A stretch of DNA of 64,000 nucleotides. Origin: CAWACP01 sp963832965 (GTDB lineage Bacteria > Acidobacteriota > Terriglobia > Bryobacterales > Bryobacteraceae). Positions 57,201 to 63,405 of this stretch are shown piece after piece (the stretch's first letter is position 1; the number at the start of each line of letters is the position of its first letter). The notes beneath the pieces are model-generated. The model did no database searches and had not been told where the DNA came from. It saw nothing but the letters and a program-made list of their open reading frames with translations. Position numbers and translations under genes: made by a program. The stretch spans positions 682,001-746,000 of the forward strand of contig CAWHVW010000002.1 of NCBI GenBank assembly GCA_963832965.1, read 5' to 3'.

Positions 57201-58292
57201 TCCATCATCGAGATTCGCCTTGCCGTGGCTGCGGGAAAGCTGGACGCGCTGCTGGAACAGTATCGCTCGAAGCCGGAAACCGCGCCCGGACTTGAAGATC
57301 TGCGCACCGCCGCCCAAACCCTCCGGGCAGATCGCAAGGAAGCGGCCGCCATCGTCGTGCTGGATTTTCTATACACGCGTGAGCTCGACGCCGGCCATCT
57401 GGACGCCGCCAATTTCCTCGGCTTGGCCGAGGTCCGCCTGCGGCAGAAGAACGACGCCGCCGCGCTTCAGCTCCTTCATCGCATGGCGCTGGTGACGGAC
57501 AATCCGTTCGATACCCTCCTGCCCGCCGCGGACCTGTTCGACAAATACGGCCGCACCGCCGCCGCCGCTGAATTCGTCTCCATGCGCCTGCGCGCCGCCC
57601 CCTGGGATGGCGTCGCGAAGCTGCACGCGGCACGTCTCGCCCAGGGAACGCAGCGGCACGATCTGCTGGCCGCCGTCGTCACCGATCCGCTGGCTGCCTA
57701 TTCTGGCCGCGCCGAGGCCGCCCGCTTGATCGCGCCCGAACCGGCATTGCTGCCCGGCACCGAACTCGGCCTCCTGTCCTCGGGCCACGTGACCCCGGCT
57801 GCCGCTGACGCGCCGTATTTCGTGGAAGCGCGCGTGCTCGCCGCCGATGGCCTTGCCGAAGGTAACACTCGTCTGCGCTTGTTTTTTGACGCGCTGGCCA
57901 TTGCTCCGCTGGACCAGCGGGCTCGTGTGGGCGCTCTGCGCGCCGCGCTGGCAATAAAGAGCGACAGCATCGCGCTGTCCCTCGTGAAGGAAAACAATGC
58001 CGGCCAGTTCCTCGCTTCCGCCGGCCTGTCCGATGCGGACCGTGCCTCCCTCGCCGAGCAGCTCGCCGCCGCCGCCGAACGCCTGGAAGACCTGACTGCC
58101 GCCGTCAGCTATCTTCAAGCTGCCATCGATCTGCGTCCGGAAAACCAGCGCGCCGCCGACACCGCCAGGAGGGAGACCATCGAAGCGGAGCAAACCCGGC
58201 GCAACACCAACGCCGCGCGGATGCCTTCAATCCGTGACGTGGTCGATCAGGACCACGCGGTGGAACCCCTGATTTCGAGGACCGCGCCATGA
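51219..58292 (+). CDS. Giant exported tetratricopeptide-repeat protein
   Basis: From TTG 51219 this encodes about 2,357 residues. I choose it because GGGGAGG sits 6 bases upstream and it gives a clean leader (KRLTAIAVAGLCLAGAFVL); it overlaps the vWA gene by 14 bases. Nearly the whole length is helical repeats of the TPR kind, for example DRYLALGDYYAAAHQPEKAIAQYDLVLQLDPDRGDAYDHMA and YLSRLASLKRPMDALRVYRAELDRNPNDPGLYERLASF. A Gly-rich linker at about 545-590 separates two repeat blocks. The C-terminus is polar. TPRs organise protein complexes, so this is likely the scaffold of the four-gene system, outside the cytoplasm. No catalytic domain is seen. Confidence 0.88.
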   Translation: MKSGKRLTAIAVAGLCLAGAFVLRADMQEWVQHLPAGAALSVLLRTVGMPGGEIQFRRPPAETIPALTSMIAAGKDASLFRLRAREEELAENFTAAESDWNQYAGLATDSAAAHIELADFYHRRLRSRDEIAALMVVTRDKSDLITPVAQQRPWQAFERMTSVVSDDGLPEADAQQVLRAWVSRYPRQPTVYQRLIGELSSHGQYAAADQEIAAYAREFHDDLYPVRARAELQLDRGNTDAAVRIYDAAFQPAWPDDMTKSWFDLLEQQQRLREFVGRARAALQTNPADLNATARLFHYFRSQNNAAAAGRSLIEYRLAKESGKQPWTADELLNTALLFERLPDVNEAARLWYALYSVPGGTDAHRERALYGLANLLLTQADQPVRFGSGDLSFYKDIATIDQSPGFLNGILSLILNGTGPRWAYQDENGKSAPYFHRAAASQLLALLEHRFPRSDYREPLRAALIAAYANYGADNAVIQAGQDYLNEFPEGGQRFATGMLVADALASQNKLTEEFALYNRFLRELSAKAKGVPIGDNLAAGRARDEDQPGGPGQQDTGEQAGLESAVHGLEGAGGIAAGPQFGVAVGGRSSRLAALVRSLPAVATPGVRSPEYVQVLDRYLSRLASLKRPMDALRVYRAELDRNPNDPGLYERLASFLDENNMTAEVEQTYRQAIGKFPDRSWYHKLARWYLRRKENDALGKISKEAVGIFSGTELEAYFAEVLSETLSTQPVFYRQLNLYAHQRFPEDLVFVHNLIAAYSQRSTADPKAALDLYRSYWFYDDALRTAFFQYLAKNGLLTRELQAVRKEGPANLAAVQFTAEAEIWQSHFEAAAPAMKILADASPGQQAFTGRASSLYRSLGKTDLAVHFAEAEYRSDARNRDLLARIGDIYADREQFTRARPVWNRMTTVEAGRTDAWLDSATVFWDYFLFDDAFRVISAARKRFENPALFAYQAGAIHENKRQYASAVEQYVAGALAGDEQCSTRLGTLSIRDQTKDLVDKATARAVQSNADWPAIDLRISILDRQQRHQDMETLLASQISLQKSPATLDQLATVAQTQGFEPLQARALARQIELTNDPVEKMRLTLALVHLDEGRKDIAAAAHAADALWRDHPEILGVIRGVVDFHVRNKQPAEAVSILLDAAKRARADLAQQFTFEAARISTDAGNLPRARELLSKLLAADPYRAEYLTAMADTFLRAKDDQKYRDFQLATITALRASPLAPEEKTEHIAALRRSLIPVLTRLGDYAAAVEQYMLVINSFPEDEALTREAASYAMARRQTPPLLAFYRKTVSSAPRDYRWPIVLARIETVMEDYPAAIADYDRAMKARPDRGDIVEARAGLEERLMRFADAERSYLRLYELSYHAPEWMEKVAETRARLGRRSDTVDALKVALIGAHSETAEADFTIADRLETWHMTEEAVGFAERGAELAGADQRYARIMTEARRFDAVLKLVDPAAKNPVDVSEVVGGVVAALYAPEEKAAFEKALVAKAAGMTNQNREALLLPFATAAGMVDLETRWRLDTMMQGAPGVDARFVTLENSRARYSQLAQELEQYAALVPRAWDGARSAALSQSVTAWSAAGDVDAQLRIMADLERRNQLSGEMLDRYLSLLAALHPGELVRLAAETPQPATRNQAVQWAIRSGNRDLAYRALQIRGGQMKPVWAKAYTALAGVYFADTSSGISAAFTSALDTRTISERVASPPKPDSNLIGAVWFYYGARYGEYLDRRQNAQAGDYLPATTEESPAAPDRYLALGDYYAAAHQPEKAIAQYDLVLQLDPDRGDAYDHMARTEWSAGRHDLAIEHWHAALAALLRVESAGGRLEESFWGRATETFRDIGDTHILGVMKPDIERLLADYIDRNASYELRPLLSAAFQASLASGENPSWVLQLVEKVEYGEEVVQELTQIPELTETQRIELERTIVAINERKLASLYGDAHTQQEASLAGVRLGLISRLLDDRMDQQAEQEWNRLPEGVRDGTAPAGERSSIIEIRLAVAAGKLDALLEQYRSKPETAPGLEDLRTAAQTLRADRKEAAAIVVLDFLYTRELDAGHLDAANFLGLAEVRLRQKNDAAALQLLHRMALVTDNPFDTLLPAADLFDKYGRTAAAAEFVSMRLRAAPWDGVAKLHAARLAQGTQRHDLLAAVVTDPLAAYSGRAEAARLIAPEPALLPGTELGLLSSGHVTPAAADAPYFVEARVLAADGLAEGNTRLRLFFDALAIAPLDQRARVGALRAALAIKSDSIALSLVKENNAGQFLASAGLSDADRASLAEQLAAAAERLEDLTAAVSYLQAAIDLRPENQRAADTARRETIEAEQTRRNTNAARMPSIRDVVDQDHAVEPLISRTAP

Positions 58293-60001
58293 GAAAAGCC
58301 GTCATCGTGATCGTGATCCTGCTCGGCTTGGCCGGCCTCGTCTGGCTGCAAACCGCGCCGCCCGCGCCCGACCTGGCCACGTACATGCCGAGTGGCGCGC
58401 TGCTGTATCTTAGCGCTTCAAATTTCGGCCGCCTGGTGCACGAATGGGATCAGTCCAGGCTCAAACAGAACTGGCTCGCCAGTGACAGCAACGCGGTATT
58501 CCAGCAGTCCAACCTGTTCAGCAAGCTCGGCGGCGTGTACAACGAGTACAGCGCGGCCACCAGCTTCGCCCCCGGCCTTCGCGAAATCGGAGAGATCGCC
58601 GGTTCTCAATCGGCGCTCGCTCTCTATGGAATCCGTGACGTCGAATTTCTCTACATTTCGCGTGTGCCCGAATCGCAACTCTCCAGCGCGCAGTTGTGGG
58701 CCGCTCGCGGCAAGTTCGAACAGCGCGATGCCGCGGGCACTCCGTTCTGGATGCGCACGGACCCGGCGTCCGGCCGCACGGTCGGCTTCACCTTCGCGAA
58801 AGGCTGGCTCTTCGTAGCCACCCGGGACGATCTCATTGCCCGTTCCCTCGCCCTCGTCGCCGGAGGAAAGGACACCAGTGTCGCCTCCGAGCGCTGGTAT
58901 CAGGACGCCACCGCGGCCTCGAAAACCACCGGCGAGCTGCGCATGGTGATGAATGTCGACGCACTGCGGAAGAGCGTGTACTTCCGTTCCTATTGGGTGC
59001 AGCGCAACGCCGCCGCAATCCGCCGGTATTACAGCGGCATCGCGGACGTCAATCGCACGGACGCCACCGTGACCGAATCGCGGGTATTCCTGCGCTCCGC
59101 GGAGAATCCTGGTGACGGCCCCAGCCCCGCCGACCGCGCCGCCGCCGCTCGTCTGGCCGCCCTCGCGCCCCACGACGCCGGGCTTTACCGCGTGTGGACC
59201 GCGCCGGACCCCGCAAAGGCCGCCGGATCGATTGTGGACAAGCTCATCGCCCCCCCGGCGGCGGTCTCCGATCGCTCGCGTTACGCGCCCGGCGCAGCCG
59301 ACCTCTCGCAAACGGCCGGCACGGAAGCGGATCTGGAAACGCGCATCGATGAGCCGCCCCTGCCGTCGGAAACAACGCTTGCCGAATCCGCCGCGCCTTT
59401 GCGAGAAGCGATGGAAAAAGCCGGGCTGCGCGCCATGCTGCAGGTGCAATCTACGGCGCCCGCCAGCCGCACTTTCATCCGTATGCCCTGCGCCATCGTG
59501 CTGGCCGCCTCATCGCCATGGGACCAGCCTGCCGTCGAGCAGGCGCTCACCGGCGTCATCGAACCGCTATGGACCACCACCGGTTTGGGCGCGGGCTGGA
59601 AATCGGCAACGGCGGGTAATTCATCGGTGCGCGCGCTGGACGGGCTGGGCACCCTCTATCTCGCCACCCGCGAAAATCTTCTGTTCCTGTCCAACGACGC
59701 CGGTCTGCTCGGCGTCATCCTCGATCACGGCGCTGCCTCATCCCCGGCGTCCGCAAGCGCAACCTACGCCGCGGTCTTCCGGCTCGCTCGCGAGCAAGCC
59801 CCCTACGAACGCCTCATGACCGCGCTCGATTTTGCGTCGTCGGCGAATGCGAACGGCGCTCCCGCATTCTTCTCGCAGAACATTGCCGGCCTCGGCCGCG
59901 TCCTCTCCCCCGTCTCCGAAATCCGCGTCACCGAACAAGACGAAGGCGCGCGCGTCTCGCAAACCGTGGACTATCGAATGCTTTCCGAACCGCGACGATA
60001 A
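58289..60001 (+). CDS. Membrane-anchored DUF3352-like protein
   Basis: This 570-residue protein has a single N-terminal membrane segment (AVIVIVILLGLAGLVWL). A domain begins PDLATYMPSGALLYLSASNFGRLVHEWDQS, typical of the DUF3352 family. Residues ~175-185 (GFTFAKGWLFVATRDDLIARSL) and ~450-475 are repeated beta-alpha elements. The biochemical role is unknown. ATG 58289 overlaps the TPR gene's stop codon (ATGA). The last residues SEPRR and the TAA stop are encoded by a copy of the CCGAACCGCGAC repeat. Confidence 0.8.
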   Translation: MRKAVIVIVILLGLAGLVWLQTAPPAPDLATYMPSGALLYLSASNFGRLVHEWDQSRLKQNWLASDSNAVFQQSNLFSKLGGVYNEYSAATSFAPGLREIGEIAGSQSALALYGIRDVEFLYISRVPESQLSSAQLWAARGKFEQRDAAGTPFWMRTDPASGRTVGFTFAKGWLFVATRDDLIARSLALVAGGKDTSVASERWYQDATAASKTTGELRMVMNVDALRKSVYFRSYWVQRNAAAIRRYYSGIADVNRTDATVTESRVFLRSAENPGDGPSPADRAAAARLAALAPHDAGLYRVWTAPDPAKAAGSIVDKLIAPPAAVSDRSRYAPGAADLSQTAGTEADLETRIDEPPLPSETTLAESAAPLREAMEKAGLRAMLQVQSTAPASRTFIRMPCAIVLAASSPWDQPAVEQALTGVIEPLWTTTGLGAGWKSATAGNSSVRALDGLGTLYLATRENLLFLSNDAGLLGVILDHGAASSPASASATYAAVFRLAREQAPYERLMTALDFASSANANGAPAFFSQNIAGLGRVLSPVSEIRVTEQDEGARVSQTVDYRMLSEPRR

Positions 60002-60009
60002 CGGAGCGG
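59985..60009 (+). repeat. CCGAACCGCGAC repeat, copy g, at a gene end
   Basis: CCGAACCGCGACGATAACGG, continuing AGCGG, overlaps the end of the DUF3352 gene. Its TAA is that gene's stop codon. The convergent VWFA-related gene ends 8 bases further on. Confidence 0.78.
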
Positions 60010-60016
60010 CTGCCGC

Positions 60017-61729
60017 CTACAGCGGCACATGCAGGGTGCCCACCATCCCCGAAGGAATGTCCCGGAAACCCAGGCTGAACCCCGTTGTCCCCGGCGGCGT
60101 CTTCACTCGCGCCCCCAGCACCAGACCTTTTTCCTGAACCTGGCGGAACATGGCGTCGCTGAAGTTCAACGGAATCGTCGTCAGTTGCTCCGTCTTCCCC
60201 ACCACCACCAGAAACTGCAGGGAGCCCGTCCACTTCCCATCCTTCGGTTGCAGCGTGAGATTGCGCGGGTCAATGGTCATCGACGCCTTGTAGCCGCCCT
60301 CCATCGGGTCCAGATGCACCGTGAAGCCAACGCCCGCCAATGGGATTGGACTGGCAATCGCCTCCGCCAGCGACGGTGCCACCGCCGTGTCCGGCGACGC
60401 CACATACCCGGGCCGGTAGCGCAACTTCATATCCGGCCGCTTTACGGTAACTTCCAGCCGGTGATAGGAGCCGTCCAGGCTCCCTGCCGCCGGTGAGAAA
60501 GTCAGCGAATAACTCACCCGCGCGTCACCGGCCGCCTCCTGAATCGCGGAGCTCAGGTCGTTGATGTGGTGGAACGCCCGGCCGCCGGTCTCATCGGCCA
60601 GGGTTTCCAGCGTCTCATATTCGTAATCGGGATCGGCCACGGCCTTCGGCGGCTTGCTCCGCTTGCCGATGGAACTGCGGTCGGCCCCGTAGAGCGGCGC
60701 AGCCGTAATGCCGCGCGCATCCACCGGATAGACCGCCACGTCAGCCTCGTTCAATGCGCGAATAGCGCGCGCTACGTCGCTCTCGAACGATTGGTCAGCG
60801 CCCGGCAGCTCCGAACTCAGCGTACTCCCAGTCGACGAGGACGAAGACGAACGCGAAGACGAGGACGAATTCGATTTTCCGGTGCCGCCCGTTCTGCCGC
60901 GTCCGGCCGCGCCGGATTGCCGGGCGTTGGAGTTGCTCTGCGGAATGCTGTCTACCGTGTTATTCAACCCCAGTTGAACCGGGAAACCCCCTGAAATCCA
61001 AATCAGCGTCTTGCGGCCGGGAAGGCCCTCTAAATGTCCGGCGATGGTTTGGAGCGCCCCCGCAGTGCGCGTTGCGCGTACCACTTCCGTGTAGTCGATA
61101 TAGGATTGCGCGGCGGATTGCAGAAAGCTGTCCCATTGCGCGGTCGTCGCCTGGTCGCCCGTGAGCGAGTTGGAGGAGGCGGGCGGCGCGGTGGCCGCGG
61201 TCACTTCCGGATTCACGCGACCCGAGTGCTTCTCGAGCGCCGCCAAAAGCGAACCCATATCCTGCGAGAAATCGTGCAGCATCATCAGCGAATCACCCAG
61301 CACGAAAACCGCCACCCGGCTGTCCGCGGGCAGACCTCGCAAGTAGTGAATGAAATCCTTTTTGGCAAACTGCTGGTCGGTGAGCTGCGTATTTAACTCA
61401 TCGAACAGAAACACGGTCACCGCGGGATTCCCCGGACCCGGCCGGTTGGTGAACGTCAGGCGAGCCGGCGAACCAGGCGCCGCGGCTGGCGTCTGTCCGG
61501 CCTCCTCCAGTGCAAACAGCGCGATCTTCTGTTCCTGGCCGTTGTCGCGCAGCACGAAGTCGTCGCGGGTAAGATCATCCACCGCCCTGCCATGCTTGTC
61601 CTTCACCACCACATTCACCAGGACCACGTGGGTGGCTGATTGAATCACTACCGGATCGGGCGCGGTTTGCGGGCACAAAGGCACCGTCAGGGTAACCAGG
61701 AGGGTCGGAAGGAGCCGGCGAATCCACAT
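60017..61729 (-). CDS. Secreted VWFA-related domain protein (Acidobacteriota type)
   Basis: This 570-residue protein has a signal peptide ending near PLCPQTAP. The opening VVLVNVVVKDKHGRAVDDLTRDDFVLRDNGQEQKI is the hallmark of the VWFA-related family expanded in Acidobacteriota. The vWA core has VTVFLFDELNTQL instead of DxSxS, so its metal site is degenerate. A Ser-rich linker (residues ~285-310) splits the domain, and GGFPVQLGLNN and VAVYPVDARGI follow. The function is unknown; family members are extracytoplasmic. It is convergent with the DUF3352 gene and may serve the same compartment. Confidence 0.85.
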   Translation of the reverse strand: MWIRRLLPTLLVTLTVPLCPQTAPDPVVIQSATHVVLVNVVVKDKHGRAVDDLTRDDFVLRDNGQEQKIALFALEEAGQTPAAAPGSPARLTFTNRPGPGNPAVTVFLFDELNTQLTDQQFAKKDFIHYLRGLPADSRVAVFVLGDSLMMLHDFSQDMGSLLAALEKHSGRVNPEVTAATAPPASSNSLTGDQATTAQWDSFLQSAAQSYIDYTEVVRATRTAGALQTIAGHLEGLPGRKTLIWISGGFPVQLGLNNTVDSIPQSNSNARQSGAAGRGRTGGTGKSNSSSSSRSSSSSSTGSTLSSELPGADQSFESDVARAIRALNEADVAVYPVDARGITAAPLYGADRSSIGKRSKPPKAVADPDYEYETLETLADETGGRAFHHINDLSSAIQEAAGDARVSYSLTFSPAAGSLDGSYHRLEVTVKRPDMKLRYRPGYVASPDTAVAPSLAEAIASPIPLAGVGFTVHLDPMEGGYKASMTIDPRNLTLQPKDGKWTGSLQFLVVVGKTEQLTTIPLNFSDAMFRQVQEKGLVLGARVKTPPGTTGFSLGFRDIPSGMVGTLHVPL

Positions 61730-61750
61730 GCCTGCTTTCCGAAGTGTAGA

Positions 61751-62626
61751 TCAGATCCCATACTTGCTGTCAATCCGTGGGGCAGGGCCATGCCCTGCCG
61801 CCAGCATGTCGTTATAGGAATGCCGCGCCCACCCCAAATAGCGCGGGTTCTGTCGAAACGTATCGTCCAAAGTCTTCAGCATGGCTGGCAGCAGTTCCCC
61901 ATAATCCGGCGTCCGCAGCGCGATGCTGATCCGCGCAAGATCCGCGTCGTCGATGCCCCGATAAGCCATGTCGATATCTTCCTGGCCCGCTTTCCTCAAG
62001 CGTTCAGCCTTTTGCGAGGCGCTCTGCCCATCGTCAGGACTGCTCAACTCATACAGCATTAGCGTGAGCCGTGGCGTCGCCGTCAACAGCATTCGCCGCC
62101 CGCCAATGTCGCCCTTGAGATACTTCGCCGGAATATCCGCGTTCACGGTCATCCCCGCCGGCTCCGCCATCGCCCGCACCGCGCCATACGTTGCCACCAG
62201 ATCGGGCAGGAATCGGAGGTTCCCCGGGCCTTTGTTCTCCGGACGCTGATGCGGTTCCACATCCAGGTGAATGCCGTCGAACCGTTCCCGCCCGTGCTGC
62301 CGGTTGTATTGCACCATGCCCTGCACTCGTCCCAGCAGCTTATCCCGGTGCTTGCCCGGCTCATCGGCGTCCACGCTCGATAGCAGCGCCTCCACGCGAA
62401 TATTCGATCGGTGAAGCAGGGCTATCAACGGAGCAATCTGCTGGTCTGCGGCAACCGAGACATAGACTTCATTGATCCCCTGAGACTCGCAAAACTTCAG
62501 CAGCGCTTCATCGCCGCCCGGCGCTTCCAGCACGGCCTCCGAATGCCACACCCACAACCCGTGAACAAGGTCGGCCGCGTTCCCCGCCAAGGCGCAAAGC
62601 AAGTACGCCGCCGCGAGCAATCGCAT
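61751..62626 (-). CDS. Exported protein with TIM-barrel-like fold, unknown function
   Basis: From ATG 62626 this encodes 291 residues with a leader (RLLAAAYLLCALAGNAAD). The mature start LVHGLWVWHSEAVL, EVYVSVAADQQIAPLI and FDGIHLDVEPHQRP look like a glycosidase-type barrel, with DxE in the position of a catalytic pair. I do not recognise a named family. It follows a small membrane-protein gene by 2 bases. Its C-terminal AAGHGPAPR is encoded by a hairpin repeat, so the tail differs from what an ancestral gene probably had. Confidence 0.6.
   Translation of the reverse strand: MRLLAAAYLLCALAGNAADLVHGLWVWHSEAVLEAPGGDEALLKFCESQGINEVYVSVAADQQIAPLIALLHRSNIRVEALLSSVDADEPGKHRDKLLGRVQGMVQYNRQHGRERFDGIHLDVEPHQRPENKGPGNLRFLPDLVATYGAVRAMAEPAGMTVNADIPAKYLKGDIGGRRMLLTATPRLTLMLYELSSPDDGQSASQKAERLRKAGQEDIDMAYRGIDDADLARISIALRTPDYGELLPAMLKTLDDTFRQNPRYLGWARHSYNDMLAAGHGPAPRIDSKYGI
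61781..61799. repeat. GGCAGGGC-CAT-GCCCTGCC hairpin inside a gene end
   Basis: A perfect 8-bp stem around the loop CAT is preceded by CCGTGG, as in the copy at 46902-46920. Two stem positions differ between the copies and in each the pairing base has changed as well. It lies within the last codons of the minus-strand gene. Confidence 0.8.
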
Positions 62627-62628
62627 CG

Positions 62629-62862
62629 CTATCCTCGCGTGTCCGGCGCGCTTCCCGTAACCGCGTTCGGACATCGGTCTCTCCGGTACAGGCCCGTCAG
62701 CATGCATCCGATCGAGATGCCATACAGCAGTCCGATCAATGCATCGGTGTAGTTGCCCGGCCGGTGCATGGTCCAAATGCGCGTCACATTCGCAAGGCAG
62801 AAAAGCGCCAGCCCAATACGGAAAGACAGGCTGAGCGTCTTCGCTCGATTTCGCAGCATCAT
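62629..62862 (-). CDS. Small two-helix membrane protein
   Basis: This 77-residue protein has two hydrophobic segments, about 14-30 (IGLALFCLANVTRIW) and 42-58 (ALIGLLYGISIGCMLTGLY), with basic ends. I do not recognise a family. It lies 21 bases after one membrane-protein gene and 2 bases before the barrel-protein gene on the same strand, which supports its being real. Confidence 0.6.
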   Translation of the reverse strand: MMLRNRAKTLSLSFRIGLALFCLANVTRIWTMHRPGNYTDALIGLLYGISIGCMLTGLYRRDRCPNAVTGSAPDTRG

Positions 62863-62883
62863 TTTCGATTCTCCATGTGTGTT

Positions 62884-63099
62884 TCAGTCAGTCAGGTAAT
62901 ACCACGCCATGAGTCCCATCTTGACCGCTACGAAGGTGAGGCCGACGGCGAGAAGATCCCAGCTCCATTGATGATTGACGAAGTACCGCCACTCGAACAG
63001 ACCAATAGCCGTGAGCCCCCCGGCGATTCCCGCGATGCTGGTGGACTGGCGGCGATGCGCAAGAAAGCGTTCGTCAATCACCTTGCCGAATATCTTCAT
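62884..63099 (-). CDS. Small membrane protein paired with an XRE regulator
   Basis: This 71-residue protein has two membrane segments (SIAGIAGGLTAIGLFEW and LLAVGLTFVAVKMGLMAWYYL). Its ATG 63099 overlaps the stop codon of the regulator gene (ATGA). Small membrane proteins coupled to YgzD-like XRE regulators are common, though their function is unclear. The longer upstream frame overlaps the regulator and lacks coding character. Confidence 0.68.
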   Translation of the reverse strand: MKIFGKVIDERFLAHRRQSTSIAGIAGGLTAIGLFEWRYFVNHQWSWDLLAVGLTFVAVKMGLMAWYYLTD

Positions 63100-63308
63100 G
63101 ATTGCGTCTCCAGTGTAAAGATGTCGTCCGTGGAACAAGCGAAAACCCGCGAGAAGATCAGCGCCAGCAGCAGGCTGGGAACGTAGCGGTCGCGCTCGAT
63201 GGAATTGATGCTCTGCCGCGAAACGCCCACCGCCTCGGCGAGCTCCTGCTGGGTCCACCCGCGCTGGCTTCGAAGCTCCTTGACCCGGTTTCGAATATTG
63301 GCCTCCAT
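63096..63308 (-). CDS. XRE-family transcriptional regulator
   Basis: This 70-residue single helix-turn-helix protein has the recognition region RGWTQQELAEAVGVSRQSINSIERDRYVPS. The C-terminal LLLALIFSRVFACSTDDIFTLE is typical of the small regulators that act as dimers next to a membrane-protein gene. It heads a four-gene minus-strand operon. A palindrome touching its start codon is the likely autoregulatory site. Confidence 0.87.
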   Translation of the reverse strand: MEANIRNRVKELRSQRGWTQQELAEAVGVSRQSINSIERDRYVPSLLLALIFSRVFACSTDDIFTLETQS

Positions 63309-63355
63309 GTAAAGTTCGCTTTACCAAGTATGCTGCCAAACCCCTGGAATGTCAA
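63309..63355 (-). promoter_or_regulatory. Promoter and operator of the XRE operon
   Basis: On the minus strand TTGACA (63355-63350) and CATACT (63332-63327) are 17 bases apart, a near-perfect sigma-70 promoter. Between the -10 box and the ATG (63308) lies the exact inverted repeat GTAAAG-cgaa-CTTTAC (63324-63309). Transcription should start only about a dozen bases before the ATG, giving an almost leaderless mRNA and placing the operator on the start site. Confidence 0.7.
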
Positions 63356-63405
63356 GCATGCTTGTCTTTTTCCCGGCACCCCCGGGTGTATGTTGAACGT
63401 GGATC

